From Rhodoferax koreense (GTDB taxonomy: Bacteria > Pseudomonadota > Gammaproteobacteria > Burkholderiales > Burkholderiaceae_C), in the NCBI RefSeq assembly GCF_001955695.1, contig NZ_CP019238.1, forward strand, positions 7,277 through 71,276: DNA of 64,000 nucleotides. Reading direction: 5' to 3'. The notes beneath the pieces are model-generated. The model was not told where the DNA came from. It worked only from the letters and a program-made list of their open reading frames with translations, and ran no database searches. Shown here piece by piece: positions 44,601-53,268 of this stretch. The stretch's first letter is position 1. Every line of letters starts with the position of its first letter. Both the position numbers and the translations under genes were made by a program.

Positions 44601-44889
44601 TTCCACCGGAACTGATCGGGAAGATTGCGCCCACCAAGCTGGAGAGCATCAACTTGCGGGGTGTGTTTCGCTTCCCGGTTGACCGCTATGCTGACCAAAT
44701 CCTGCCTTCGCGGCCAAATGCATCGATAACTGGCACCAATGGATGAAACCGACCACGGTTTGACGCCACGAATCGCAGATTTGAAAGTGAACAGGAAAGT
44801 CAATGAAATCAACGATCTACCAACACCACCTCCGCGCCAGTGCTAGCTTTTCGTACCGTCACTTATTGCACTGAAAACGAGGAGACCCC
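41686..44889. mobile_element. IS1071, complete Tn3-family element
   Basis: A 3,204-bp element bounded by roughly 110-bp imperfect inverted repeats beginning GGGGTCTCCTCGTTTTCAG at both ends. Size, long repeats and a 971-aa transposase identify IS1071. The flanks (CGCTC left, AACGT right) do not match, so there is no 5-bp target duplication: it was joined to one flank by deletion or recombination. IS1071 often frames catabolic genes on IncP-1 beta plasmids; here it is single. Confidence 0.95.
41831..44746 (+). CDS. tnpA: IS1071 transposase (Tn3 family)
   Basis: A 971-aa DDE transposase of the Tn3 family. Catalytic-region landmarks include VDTHGYTDFAMSHARLLGFD and the late ALKRAIYTGRISPAQAKRVD. 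ATG 41831 gives the usual IS1071 length; the frame can be extended four codons to a TTG. No resolvase is present inside the element, as is normal for IS1071. Confidence 0.95.
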   Translation: MQGWHTTFLGMRGLPRDISDFEMKAFFTFDGAERDAINARRGDSHKLGLALHIGFLRMSGRLLGAFRVIPVALWRHLGNELGIAAPEVASLRAMYERGRTLFDHQQVACTVLGFQWMSEHQRRSLVRELRDEVARCADRDQLLVRARQWLYKNKLVIVHERAIRTLIAAALAQLEVETGTAIAASVDPATLDRWRASVSELRPDGQTQQSWLWAAPAKHSTRQISEVLERIDLLYTLDVHKHLADIPDLILRRYARRLVSRPPSAGAKIKEPARTVEVACFLRYCLFTTTDQLILMVQRRIADLWRQAAADVPATVNWAAMYKTLLGELVALSAQGAVPDAELRARLEALITETQKRKPPSRASLVREGLIDGIRPVRSLLVAIAKLPWQATGEHPAIEYLAKLQALYLKGSRKLPVEVVAPSLGMIWQVSISSPDRERAFQALEVATLFALRRAVRNGSVWIEHSLSFRGRARLFFTDERWQAESKKHYARLSLPSKAATFLKPLLARVTAGVDAVAAAARSGVLRVDDELHLSPLPAEDEDPEVTKLRAALDHRIGEVQLPEVILAVDAQVRFSWIMLGREPRSTDELLMVYAGIMAHGTSLTAVECARMIPQLSATSIRQAMRWARDERRLSQACQAVLEFMQRHPIAATWGRSDLASSDMMSMETTKRVWQARLDPRRNTPSIGIYSHVKDRWGIFHAQPFVLNERQAGVAIEGVIRQEKLETSQLAVDTHGYTDFAMSHARLLGFDLCPRLKELKQRHLFVPRGTKVPAEIAAVCEANVDVALIEKHWDSLVHLAASVMSGHASAVAALARFGSAAQGDPIYEAGVQLGRLLRTAFLADYFVKDAFRNELRRVLNRGEAVNALKRAIYTGRISPAQAKRVDEMQAVADALSLMANIVMAWNTSQMQAVLDRWSNRRQVIPPELIGKIAPTKLESINLRGVFRFPVDRYADQILPSRPNASITGTNG

Positions 44890-45483
44890 AACGTGGACAT
44901 CCAGATGCGCACCAATGTGCCGCACATCTTCGCCATCGGCGACATCGTGGGCCAGCCCATGCTGGCGCACAAGGCGGTGCACGAGGCGCATGTGGCAGCC
45001 GAAGTCATCGCCGGTGAACTGCAAGGCAACAAGGAACTGGCCGCTGCCGCCTTCAACGCCCGCGTCATCCCCAGCGTGGCCTACACCGACCCCGAAGTGG
45101 CCTGGGTGGGGCTCACCGAAGACCAGGCCAAGGCCCAGGGCGTCAAGGTCAAGAAAGGCCTGTTCCCCTGGGCCGCCTCCGGCCGTGCCATTGCCAACGG
45201 GCGCGACGAAGGCTTCACCAAGCTGCTGTTCGACGACAGCCCCGAAGCAGGATCAGGAGACGGCCATGCTGGCCGGGGCCACGGCAAGATCTTGGGCGGT
45301 GGCATGGTCGGCACCCACGCGGGCGACATGATCGGAGAGATCGCGCTGGCTATCGAGATGGGTGCCGACGCAGTGGACATCGGCAAGACCATCCACCCGC
45401 ATCCAACCCTTGGCGAATCCATTGGCATGGCGGCGGAAGTGGCGCATGGCAGCTGCACGGATGTGCCGCCTGCGCGCAAGTAA
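44890..45483 (+). pseudogene. lpdA: C-terminal fragment of dihydrolipoamide dehydrogenase
   Basis: About 198 codons in frame up to the stop, starting exactly at the IS1071 end: VDIQMRTNVPHIFAIGDIVG (FAD-binding GD motif), then the interface domain (NARVIPSVAYTDPEVAWVGL) and the catalytic-His region KTIHPHPTLGES. About half the enzyme, including its FAD/NAD folds and redox cysteines, is missing. A short insert SPEAGSGDGHAGRGHGKI is present where homologues usually read straight on to HGKILGG. A chromosomal gene remnant carried in with a mobile element; not functional. Confidence 0.88.
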
Positions 45484-45591
45484 GTCCGCAGCCAAGCTAC
45501 CCTGCCAAGGCCCGAACTGGCGACGGTTCGGGCCTTGTGCTTTGCGTACCCAAACAATCGCCGCAGAATACTGTGCATTTGTACAGTATTC

Positions 45592-47139
45592 ATGTCAGCC
45601 ACTTCCAAGCCCAAGCTCTACAACCCACGCCACCCCGAACGCACGCTGCTCTACCAAACGGTAGCCGAGCACTACGAGACCTGGCTAGAGTTGGCCAGCG
45701 CGGGTCAGTTCGACGGCCAGGGCGACCACCACACCCCCAAGCCCTTCGTGCGCAAAGCGTTTGCCAAGTATCTTGAGTGCGGCATCTTTGCCCATGGCTT
45801 TGCCCGCGCTCGCTGCGGCGACTGTGGGCACGACTACTTCGTCGCTTTCTCCTGCAAAGGCCGGGGAGTCTGCCCCTCGTGCACCACCCGGCGCATGGTG
45901 GAGACAGCAGCGCACCTGAACGATCACGTATTCCCCCGCCTGCCGGTGCGCCAGTGGGTGCTGTCGGTTCCCAAGCGGCTTCGTTACTTCATGCAGCGCG
46001 ACGGAGCGGTGCTGAGCATGGTGCTGCGCATCTTTCTGCGGGTGATCGCACAAACTCTGCAGACCCACAGCCCCGGTGCGGCCCATATGGACAAGGCAGG
46101 CCTGCACATCGGTGCCATCGCCTTCATTCACCGATTCGGCTCCAGCCTCAATGAACACGTCCACTTCCACGTTTGTGTGGTGGACGGGGTGTTTGAGGAA
46201 GTGGAGGGCGAGGGCGATGCTGATGCGACCCCTCGAATCTCATCGCCGGGTGTCATCTTTCACGCGGCCACCGGCATCGATGCGGCTACCGTGGCCCCAG
46301 TGCAGACCACACTGCAAAAACGCATCCTGCGCGCCTTCGTTGCTCGGGGCCTGCTGGAGAACTGTGACGCCAAAGACATGCTGGGCTACAAACACAGCGG
46401 CTTCTCGGTGGATGCGGGGGTGTGCATCGAAGCCCACGACCGCGCTGCGCTGGAGCGGCTGCTGCGCTATTGCGCGCGTCCACCGTTTTCCATGGAGCGC
46501 CTACGCAAAGAGGGAAGCAAACTGGTGTACCGCTGCGGCAAGCAGCGCAGCGAACCCACCAGCGACAAGCGCGGTGCCAAGGTTGATGAGCTGCACCTCA
46601 CACCGCTGGAACTGATCGACCGCATCGCCGCGCTGGTGCCACCGCCACGCACCCACCGGCACCGCTACTTTGGTGTGCTGGCACCAAACTCGCCGCTGAG
46701 AGCGGCGGTAACGGCGCTGGCTCAGCCTGCTGCGTCGCAACCAGCCACGGTGGAGACTGCACAACCTGGCGCGGGCGTACCTGGGGTGGCGGCGCCGGGC
46801 AACGCGGCCACACCCACACCCGAACCTGAAGCACGCCCGAAGCGAGCGGCGCATTACTTGTGGGCGGTGCTGATTGCCCGCATCTACGAGGCATTTCCGC
46901 TGCTGTGCCCCATGTGCGGTGGGCAGATGCGCATCATTGCCTTCATCACCCACAGCGCCGAAATCCGCCACATCCTGAACCACATCGGGGTGGAGTCTGC
47001 CCCCCCGCACATCACCCCGGCACGCGGGCCACCGCTGTGGGAGGGCTGCGACGCGCCGGTGGATGATGGTGCGCAAGGCGAGCCGGATTGGGATCTGGCA
47101 GCTCAACCCGACGAGGTAGACCAGCGCGTCAATTGGTGA
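45592..47139 (+). CDS. tnpA: IS91-family rolling-circle transposase
   Basis: A 515-aa HUH-type transposase. Zinc-finger region CGDCGHDYF...CKGRGVCPSCTTRRM at residues about 75-102, HUH motif EHVHFHVCVVDG near residue 190, and a candidate catalytic Tyr in LGYKHSGFSVDA. ATG 45592 was chosen as the first in good context; the frame is open to 45535. IS91-type elements replicate from one end and can carry adjacent DNA, a plausible source of the lpdA fragment. The ori/ter ends of the element were not identified. Confidence 0.88.
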   Translation: MSATSKPKLYNPRHPERTLLYQTVAEHYETWLELASAGQFDGQGDHHTPKPFVRKAFAKYLECGIFAHGFARARCGDCGHDYFVAFSCKGRGVCPSCTTRRMVETAAHLNDHVFPRLPVRQWVLSVPKRLRYFMQRDGAVLSMVLRIFLRVIAQTLQTHSPGAAHMDKAGLHIGAIAFIHRFGSSLNEHVHFHVCVVDGVFEEVEGEGDADATPRISSPGVIFHAATGIDAATVAPVQTTLQKRILRAFVARGLLENCDAKDMLGYKHSGFSVDAGVCIEAHDRAALERLLRYCARPPFSMERLRKEGSKLVYRCGKQRSEPTSDKRGAKVDELHLTPLELIDRIAALVPPPRTHRHRYFGVLAPNSPLRAAVTALAQPAASQPATVETAQPGAGVPGVAAPGNAATPTPEPEARPKRAAHYLWAVLIARIYEAFPLLCPMCGGQMRIIAFITHSAEIRHILNHIGVESAPPHITPARGPPLWEGCDAPVDDGAQGEPDWDLAAQPDEVDQRVNW

Positions 47140-47427
47140 CCCAGTGAAGCGGCGGTATCCATCGCTGCGGGGAAGCAGCTGCGCGCGCGCCAGGCCCAAA
47201 TGCATACTGCCTCCCAAGCTCTTGCCATTGAGCGGCAAGCGAGCGCTCAACCTTCCTTGGCCGAACGTGTTTCGAGGCCCAAAACTCGTGCCATACTTGG
47301 CCTCATGCGGTTGAATTTCCTATCCGTCAAGTTTCAGGCGAAAGTCGCCACCATGGCGGTGGGCGATCCGCGCGAGGGCAAGACGCCGCTCGGCGCAGTG
47401 GTTGACGCCAAGACCGTTGGCTATCCG

Positions 47428-47973
47428 TTGATCGCTGCCGGCGTCGATCCGGCCCATCTCTACGAGGATCAAGCGTCGGGCAAACGCGAGGATCGTCCCG
47501 GCCTGTTGAGCTGCCTGAAGGCGCTACGACCGGGGGATACGTTGATGGTGTGGAAACTTGACCGGCTCGGGCGCGATCTGCGGCATCTCATCAACACCGT
47601 GCATGACCTGACCGGGCGAGGCATCGGTCTGAAAGTGTTGACTGGGCACGGTGCAGCCATTGACACCACGACGGCCGCCGGCAAGTTGGTCTTCGGCATC
47701 TTCGCCGCGCTGGCCGAGTTCGAGCGCGAACTGATTACCGAGCGCACGATTGCAGGATTGGCTTCGGCGAGGGCGCGCGGTAGGAAGGGCGGCCGGCCCT
47801 TCAAGATGACTGCCGCCAAGTTGCGGCTGGCGATGGCCGCTATGGGGCAGCCCGAAACCAAGGTCGGCGATCTATGTCAGGAACTGGGCATCACAAGACA
47901 GACCTTGTATCGGCACATTTCGCCGAAGGGCGAGTTGCGCCTTGATGGCGAGAAACTGCTCAGTCAAGTTTGA
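47428..47973 (+). pseudogene. tnpR: 5'-truncated Tn3/Tn402-type serine resolvase
   Basis: Codons from AAGVDPAHLYEDQASGKRED to the end match the resolvase family (VWKLDRLGRDLRHLINTVHD; FAALAEFERELITERT; C-terminal HTH LCQELGITRQTLYRHI). The normal start with the catalytic Ser (GYxRVST) is missing: the frame instead continues upstream to 47200 through unrelated codons. It is therefore a fused remnant, probably of the Tn402-type element whose other end is at 53728-53752. Confidence 0.8.
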
Positions 47974-48039
47974 TGACAGGACAGCGGTTACTGTAGACGA
48001 ATCGTGACGACTGGTTGAGTCAGTATGTCCTACCTGTTA

Positions 48040-48471
48040 TCACTTGAACGCCAATAACAGAACGCCTCCGGCGACCATCGAAATGCCGGACCACTCCCTC
48101 AGTGACGGGCGTTCGCCCAAAAAGGCGAAAGCAAATACCGCCACCAGGACAAGACTGAGTTTATCCACTGGCGCAACCTTGGATGCATCGCCAATCTTGA
48201 GTGCGCGGAAGTAGCAGACCCACGATGCCCCTGTCGCCAAGCCGGACAGCCCGAGAAAAAGCCATGTCTTGGGTGATAACTCCAAGGGGTTGGTCCATTT
48301 CCCCGTGTAGGCAACAAACGCCGACAGGACGACGATGATGATGGCCGTGCGGATCAAGGTGGCCAGATCGGAATCAACTCCCTGAATGCCAACCTTGGCA
48401 AAAATAGCCGTCAGTGCCGCAAGGATAGCGGACAGCAAAGCCCAATAAAACCACCCCGCCGAATTAACCAT
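48040..48471 (-). CDS. EamA/DMT-family transporter (single-domain)
   Basis: A 143-aa membrane protein with one EamA repeat: about five hydrophobic helices (YWALLSAILAALTAIFAKVG; TAIIIVVLSAFVAYT; LFLGLSGLATGASWVCYFRA; LVLVAVFAFAFLGERPSLRE; ISMVAGGVLLLAF). Substrate unknown. It is the last gene of the minus-strand cluster, 28 bp after the kinase gene. Confidence 0.85.
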   Translation of the reverse strand: MVNSAGWFYWALLSAILAALTAIFAKVGIQGVDSDLATLIRTAIIIVVLSAFVAYTGKWTNPLELSPKTWLFLGLSGLATGASWVCYFRALKIGDASKVAPVDKLSLVLVAVFAFAFLGERPSLREWSGISMVAGGVLLLAFK

Positions 48472-48499
48472 TTAGCCTGCCTCCGCGTTTCTCAAACCG

Positions 48500-49852
48500 C
48501 TACCGCATGGGAGCGATAACGGCAACATTTAAGCCAGTTTGCTTCTCTTGATCTGAGAAGTCGAGGCGGATTTCAGCACCGATGCGATTGGCAATCGTCT
48601 GGACAATGGATAGTCCCAGACCCGAGCCGATCTGCTCGCTCCCCAGCGTGCGGTAGAAGGGATCAAACACTCGATCCCGTTCAGCCAACGGAATGCCAGG
48701 CCCACTGTCCTGAATACGTAGTACGACCTTCCCTTCCGAAACACCCACAGAAAGATCAACACGCCCTCCCTCTGGCGTGTAGCGGATGGCGTTATCGACT
48801 AGGTTCTTGACCACAGCGATCATGTCCAGCTCGCTTGCCCACACTTCGGCGTCCAGCGCGCCTTCGACACCGATGTCGATGTGCTTGGCCTCGGCCAGCG
48901 GCATGAGGTCTTCCAGCACGCGGCGGTAGATGCTCTGGACAGATACAGGCGACTTCGGCAGGTCGGTGGCCGACTGTGCCTTGGCCAAGGTCAAGAGTTG
49001 ATCGAGCAGGCTGCGGCCGCGCTCGATCCCTTGGCGCAAAACCGTCAGCCGTTCGCGCGCCACGCTGGACATTTCCGCTTCCGCGAGCCGTTCTGCTTGC
49101 AGCGACATGGCTGTCAGCGGCGAACGTAGCTCGTGCGCGGCATCCGCCACAAAGCGGCGCTGAGATTCCATCGACTGGCTGACACGAGCGAGCAGGCGAT
49201 TGATCGCCACGACAAACGGACGTACCTCGACCGGAAGGTGGCGGTCTTCGACGGGATGCAGTTCCTGCTCTGCCCGCTGGTCTATTTCCTTGGACAGCGC
49301 CGCGATGGGCTGGAACATCTTGCGCACCAGGTCAGCAACGATCAACAGCAGCACCGGCACGAGAATCAAGAAAGGCATCACCGTGCGCAGTGCCCCGTCG
49401 CGGGCAATTTCATTGCGGAAACCGGACTCCTGAGCCACAGCAATGCGTTCGCCGCTCGCCGTGGTCTTGACCAGCACGCGAAACGTCTCGCCACCAACTT
49501 CCAGCGTGTGCAATCCATCCGCCAAGGTCGCCGGGAGCGGGAGCACGCCTCCTGCATCCACGCCTACCGTAGAGGGACTGACCTCACCCAAGCGCTGGAC
49601 GATCACGCGCGACTCTTCATCGACATCCTTGAGACGGATATCGGTGGTTGGCACGGCAGGCAACAAGCGCTGGCGATCCATGAGCTGCGCCACCTGGCGC
49701 AGTACATCGTCCTGTAGTTCGTGCGCTTCATCGAAGGCGGACAGGAACGAGAATACGCCCGCCACAACGGCCACCACGAGGATGGCCAGCGACAAGGTGA
49801 AGGACAGCTTGAGCTGAACTGATTCGTTCAAGCGCCTTTTGAGACCATCCAT
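48500..49852 (-). CDS. Sensor histidine kinase (QseC/PmrB type)
   Basis: A 450-aa kinase: transmembrane helix at residues 17-38, a periplasmic sensor of about 115 residues, second helix at about 157-177, HAMP, then H-box FVADAAHELRSPLTAM with phospho-acceptor His240, N-box NLVDNAIRYTPEGG and G-boxes DSGPGIP and GSGLGLSI. It would phosphorylate the adjacent regulator. Its start overlaps the end of the regulator gene by 25 bp. The signal is unknown; the type often senses cations or cationic peptides. Confidence 0.93.
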   Translation of the reverse strand: MDGLKRRLNESVQLKLSFTLSLAILVVAVVAGVFSFLSAFDEAHELQDDVLRQVAQLMDRQRLLPAVPTTDIRLKDVDEESRVIVQRLGEVSPSTVGVDAGGVLPLPATLADGLHTLEVGGETFRVLVKTTASGERIAVAQESGFRNEIARDGALRTVMPFLILVPVLLLIVADLVRKMFQPIAALSKEIDQRAEQELHPVEDRHLPVEVRPFVVAINRLLARVSQSMESQRRFVADAAHELRSPLTAMSLQAERLAEAEMSSVARERLTVLRQGIERGRSLLDQLLTLAKAQSATDLPKSPVSVQSIYRRVLEDLMPLAEAKHIDIGVEGALDAEVWASELDMIAVVKNLVDNAIRYTPEGGRVDLSVGVSEGKVVLRIQDSGPGIPLAERDRVFDPFYRTLGSEQIGSGLGLSIVQTIANRIGAEIRLDFSDQEKQTGLNVAVIAPMR

Positions 49853-50493
49853 CCGACCCCCCTGACGTTCTTGATGACCTCGCCACCGAGCTTGCGCCGC
49901 AGTGCGTGGATTAGATATTCGACGGCATTGCTTTCGACTTCTTCCCCCCAGCCATAGATGCGATCCTCCAGTTCGCTGCGCGAAAGGATGGCACCAGGCC
50001 GAACCAGCAAGGCTTGCAGTAACGAGAACTCGCGGTTGGACAGTTGCACTTGGGGGCCATCATTGGCACAAGCCTCTTTGGTGGCCGGGTCAAGCGTCAC
50101 CACGCCGTTGCTGAGCACGGGAGCTGCCGTGCCACCTTTGCGCCTCAGGACGGCGCGCATCCGGGCCAGCAGTTCCGCCATCTGAAAGGGCTTGGACACA
50201 TAGTCGTCGGCCCCGCCATCCAGGCCGCGCAGGCGATCATCCAGACCATCGCGAGCCGTGATGATGAGCAGGGGAACCGGGTTGTCCTTGGCTCGGATGC
50301 TGGCCAGCACCTCCAGCCCATCCTTTCCGGGCAGACCGAGGTCGAGTAGCACCAGGTCGTAATGCTGGCAGCCCAGCGTGGTGAGCGCCGTCTGCCCGTC
50401 CTTCACCCAGTCGGCGGCGTAGGACGCATCCTTCAATGCGCCCTGGATCGCGTCACCGATCATGGGATCGTCTTCGACCAGCAATACCCGCAC
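49828..50493 (-). CDS. OmpR/PhoB-family response regulator (QseB/PmrA type)
   Basis: A 221-aa regulator: receiver domain with acidic pocket EDD, phospho-acceptor Asp51 (VLLDLGLPGKDG), Thr in IITARD and Lys in SKPFQ; C-terminal winged helix (LSNREFSLLQALLVRPGAIL; VEYLIHALRRKLG; RGVGWM). It is cotranscribed with the kinase and probably controls the upstream membrane-protein genes; no operator was identified. Confidence 0.93.
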   Translation of the reverse strand: MRVLLVEDDPMIGDAIQGALKDASYAADWVKDGQTALTTLGCQHYDLVLLDLGLPGKDGLEVLASIRAKDNPVPLLIITARDGLDDRLRGLDGGADDYVSKPFQMAELLARMRAVLRRKGGTAAPVLSNGVVTLDPATKEACANDGPQVQLSNREFSLLQALLVRPGAILSRSELEDRIYGWGEEVESNAVEYLIHALRRKLGGEVIKNVRGVGWMVSKGA

Positions 50494-50515
50494 TCACCCT
50501 CCCTTCAATTGTTGT

Positions 50516-51274
50516 TCAATGCGCCGTCCTGGCGGCTCGCTGCCTGAACAGCAGGATTGCCACCACTATGAAGGTGAGCAGCGCGGCCGACGCTGAATAG
50601 CGGCTCAGCGCCAAGCCGCCCGCGCTCACCGGCTTGTCCAGAAAATCGCCGACCACGGCACCTAGCGGACGCGTCAGGATGAACGCCGCCCAGAACAGCA
50701 GCGTGCGGGACACGCTCGTCCAGTAGTAGGCTGCCACGACCAGCGCGAGCAGCCCGCCGAACACGACGGCCGCACCCGTGTATCCCAGGCCCGCCGTATC
50801 AGCCGTCCAGTCGCCCAGCGCGGTGCCCAGCGTCTGGGAGAACATAATCGTCAACCAGTAAAAGGCTTCCGCCTTGGGCGAGCTGACCGTGCTTACCGAC
50901 ACGGAGCCAAGGGTGCGATGCCAGACGAAGAGAGAGCCAAGCAGCAAGGCCAGCAGCAAGCTCGAACCGCCAGCGTACCCGATTCCGAGCGATCGGTCCG
51001 CGAAATCGGCCAGCGTCGTGCCGACCGTGGTTGTCGCGATGATGGTCGTCCAGTACAGGAAGGGGTGGAAGTCCTTGGCCTTGACCTGCGCGACCACGGC
51101 AGCCAGGAAGATCGCCGCGAAGATGGCTGTACCGACCAGGTAGCCCAGGTTCATGGACATCGAAACCGCATCACCGCCAGTTTCACCGAGCGTCGTGGCG
51201 GCAATCTTGATGAGCCAGAAGCCCAGCGTAACTTCGGGCACCTTGGCCAAAGCGTGTTCAGTGGATGTTTTCAT
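50516..51274 (-). CDS. COG4705-like multispanning membrane protein, copy B
   Basis: A 252-aa protein with about eight hydrophobic segments. It begins ...LAKVPEVTLGFWLIKIAATT. Four quasi-repeats carry a (T/P)-(L/V)-G-x-x-x-(G/A)-D motif: TLGETGGDA, TVGTTLADFADRSLGIGY, TLGTALGDWTADTAGLGY, PLGAVVGDF. Paralogue of the gene at 51763, with which it shares the K-V-P-E-V start. The family is uncharacterised. It lies 22 bp upstream of the response regulator. Confidence 0.78.
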   Translation of the reverse strand: MKTSTEHALAKVPEVTLGFWLIKIAATTLGETGGDAVSMSMNLGYLVGTAIFAAIFLAAVVAQVKAKDFHPFLYWTTIIATTTVGTTLADFADRSLGIGYAGGSSLLLALLLGSLFVWHRTLGSVSVSTVSSPKAEAFYWLTIMFSQTLGTALGDWTADTAGLGYTGAAVVFGGLLALVVAAYYWTSVSRTLLFWAAFILTRPLGAVVGDFLDKPVSAGGLALSRYSASAALLTFIVVAILLFRQRAARTAH

Positions 51275-51283
51275 GGGGCGCGC

Positions 51284-51733
51284 TCACTTTCCTTCGAGCG
51301 TGTTAAAGGTTTTCAGCAGGGCATCCATCGCAGCCTTGCAGTCAGCCTGGCTTGGCGTGTCTGCGCGAAGCGTCGCAAGCGACTTGTCGATGGCCTTGTC
51401 GAGCAGATGCCAGTCATCTGCCGCGCGCGGTTTGAGTCCGGCTTCGGCCGAATCCCATGCGACTTCCAAGTCCTTGATGCGTGACTTGGCAGCAGGCAGA
51501 TCGCCCTTGTCAACGATGGCGGCGACATCAGTGGCGATGCTGCGGAAGGCCGACAGGTCGCCCAGCTTGGATGCAGTTTTGACTTGCAAGGCCGAGACAG
51601 TCTGGGCCGGTGTAGTTGATGCCGAGCTTGCGTTGTTCTGATCGGCAGATTTGGAACAACCAGCCGCGAGGGCCAAGAGCACGGCGGCCGAAATAGCCGC
51701 AACAGAGCGAGCGATTGAGTGCTGTATGAACAT
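51284..51733 (-). CDS. Small lipoprotein of the two-component cluster
   Basis: A 149-aa lipoprotein: signal peptide ending ALAAGC, a Ser/Thr/Asn linker, and an alpha-helical domain ([60 protein letters not shown]). It sits between the two COG4705-like genes, nine and 29 bp from them. A periplasmic ligand- or metal-binding role is possible but unsupported. Confidence 0.8.
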   Translation of the reverse strand: MFIQHSIARSVAAISAAVLLALAAGCSKSADQNNASSASTTPAQTVSALQVKTASKLGDLSAFRSIATDVAAIVDKGDLPAAKSRIKDLEVAWDSAEAGLKPRAADDWHLLDKAIDKSLATLRADTPSQADCKAAMDALLKTFNTLEGK

Positions 51734-51762
51734 GTTTTTCTCCTTGTGTAGAGCGAAGAGGG

Positions 51763-52545
51763 TTATTCGACGAGCTGGGCCGAGCGGCGTCCATTCATGC
51801 CGATCTGCGCGACGGCCACCAGCATGACGATCACCGTGAGGAACAAGGCGCTTGTCCACATGGCACCCATGCCAAGGCCACCATAAGTCTTGGCCTGCGT
51901 CAGCAAGTCGCCGAGTGCGGCCCCGAAGGGGCGGGTCAAGATGTAGGCGATCCAGAAGGTCAGAACGGCGTTGCCGCCCATGCGCCAGGCGGTATAGGTG
52001 ATGCCAATCAGCACACCGAACGCCACCGCGCCCCAGGTAAAGCCCAAGCCCAATGCCTCGGTCGCCAAATCGCCAGCAGCCGTGCCCAGCGCGAACGTGC
52101 AGAGGATGGCAGCCCAATAGAACAGCTCCCGGCTGCGCGTCACAATGTCGTGAATGGACAGGGTGCGCTCGATCCGATACCAGACGAAGAAGATCGCGGC
52201 GAGCGCAACGGCGAACGCCGAGGTGCTGATGTACAGGCTGACGCCAAGGCCATCGGTCAGCAGATCGGTGATCTGGGTGCCGACCACGCTGACCAGTACC
52301 ACCGTCAGCCAGTAAATCCAAGGGGTATAGCGTCGGGTGCGCAACTGCATGAACAAGGCGGCCGCCAACAGGGCAGCCATGACGGTTCGAGTCACGCCTT
52401 GCCCCCACCCTGCGTTGACCGCCAGGAAATCGGCTCCCGTCTCGCCCACCGTGGTGGACATGATCTTGATGATCCAGAACGACAGCGCGACTTCCGGGAC
52501 TTTATTGAGCCAGCCAGTGGTGCTGCTCGTGGGCAATTTGTTCAT
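51763..52545 (-). CDS. COG4705-like multispanning membrane protein, copy A
   Basis: A 260-aa protein with about eight hydrophobic segments and the same fourfold pattern: [57 protein letters not shown]-terminus ends ...[21 protein letters not shown] 52545 was chosen because it opens the region of similarity with copy B and the upstream extension to 52635 lacks it. The function is unknown; the internal symmetry and acidic Asp/Glu within membrane segments suggest a transporter or channel. Confidence 0.78.
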   Translation of the reverse strand: MNKLPTSSTTGWLNKVPEVALSFWIIKIMSTTVGETGADFLAVNAGWGQGVTRTVMAALLAAALFMQLRTRRYTPWIYWLTVVLVSVVGTQITDLLTDGLGVSLYISTSAFAVALAAIFFVWYRIERTLSIHDIVTRSRELFYWAAILCTFALGTAAGDLATEALGLGFTWGAVAFGVLIGITYTAWRMGGNAVLTFWIAYILTRPFGAALGDLLTQAKTYGGLGMGAMWTSALFLTVIVMLVAVAQIGMNGRRSAQLVE

Positions 52546-52615
52546 GGTGTTCTCCTGCCGGGGGTGAAATGGTTTGCCAGCAGTTTGAACATGCTGACTT
52601 AGCCCGCCCATAGGC

Positions 52616-53212
52616 TCACTCGCGCACCCATCCAAGCGCGATCAACCCGCTGAAAAGCCGCCGATGGATTCCGGTGGAAAGTTGATAACTTGGCAATAGA
52701 TACCAGTGTGCTTCACGTAACGTCAGCCAGGCACAGATTGCAGCAACGGCGATGGCCCCGAGCATGTCGAATGGGAAGTGCACTCCAAGGTAGATGCGCG
52801 CCCAGGCAATGGGAACGCCCAGCAAAGCCAAAGTCACGCCTGCAATTCGTGGGCCTCGTTGCAGCGCGAGGCTGAAGGCAACCGCCCACCACAGCGTCAG
52901 GTGATCGCTTGGGAAAGACGAATCGGCAACATGAGGGATGAGGGTGTGACCCAGGCCGATCATGAAAGGTCGAGGATGCAACCAAGCCAGGCCGATGATC
53001 TGGTTGATGAGCAGGCCCAGCAATCCCGATGCGCTAGCAACGAGCATCGTCTTGCGGGTAGGCTCGCCGCCGCGAAGCCAGCCGATGCCGATCAGGAGTG
53101 GAACCGCCCAGATGAGCTGTTCGGCAAAGAAGGTGGCCAACGTCAGAGCCAAAGCACTGGGATGCTCCGGTGCGTTGAGCCAGAGAAAAAATGTATGGTT
53201 GAGTGATTCCAT
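52616..53212 (-). CDS. PAP2-family membrane phosphatase (BcrC/YbjG-like)
   Basis: A 198-aa polytopic protein with the three PAP2 signatures: WLHPRPFMIG, SSFPSDHLTLWW and RIYLGVHFPFD. This PSDH variant is typical of undecaprenyl-pyrophosphate phosphatases such as BcrC/YbjG, which recycle the lipid carrier of cell-wall synthesis and can raise bacitracin tolerance; lipid A or phospholipid phosphatase activity is the alternative. ATG 53212 is followed by ESLNHTFFLWLN, the normal start of the family. Confidence 0.88.
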   Translation of the reverse strand: MESLNHTFFLWLNAPEHPSALALTLATFFAEQLIWAVPLLIGIGWLRGGEPTRKTMLVASASGLLGLLINQIIGLAWLHPRPFMIGLGHTLIPHVADSSFPSDHLTLWWAVAFSLALQRGPRIAGVTLALLGVPIAWARIYLGVHFPFDMLGAIAVAAICAWLTLREAHWYLLPSYQLSTGIHRRLFSGLIALGWVRE

Positions 53213-53268
53213 GAGGTCTCCGGGCCGGATCGCCTCCGAGGGAAACGATCCGGCCATACTGTCGGGAG

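Noticed and set aside
47200..47427. A real N-terminal domain of the resolvase
   Set aside because: The residues upstream of AAGVDPAHLYEDQ lack the catalytic serine motif and do not resemble recombinases, so this is fused junk DNA and not a new domain.
48500..50493. Naming the two-component pair PmrAB or a metal-response system such as CzcRS
   Set aside because: The proteins only show general OmpR/QseBC-type features; no metal efflux or lipid A modification gene with decisive motifs is next to them.
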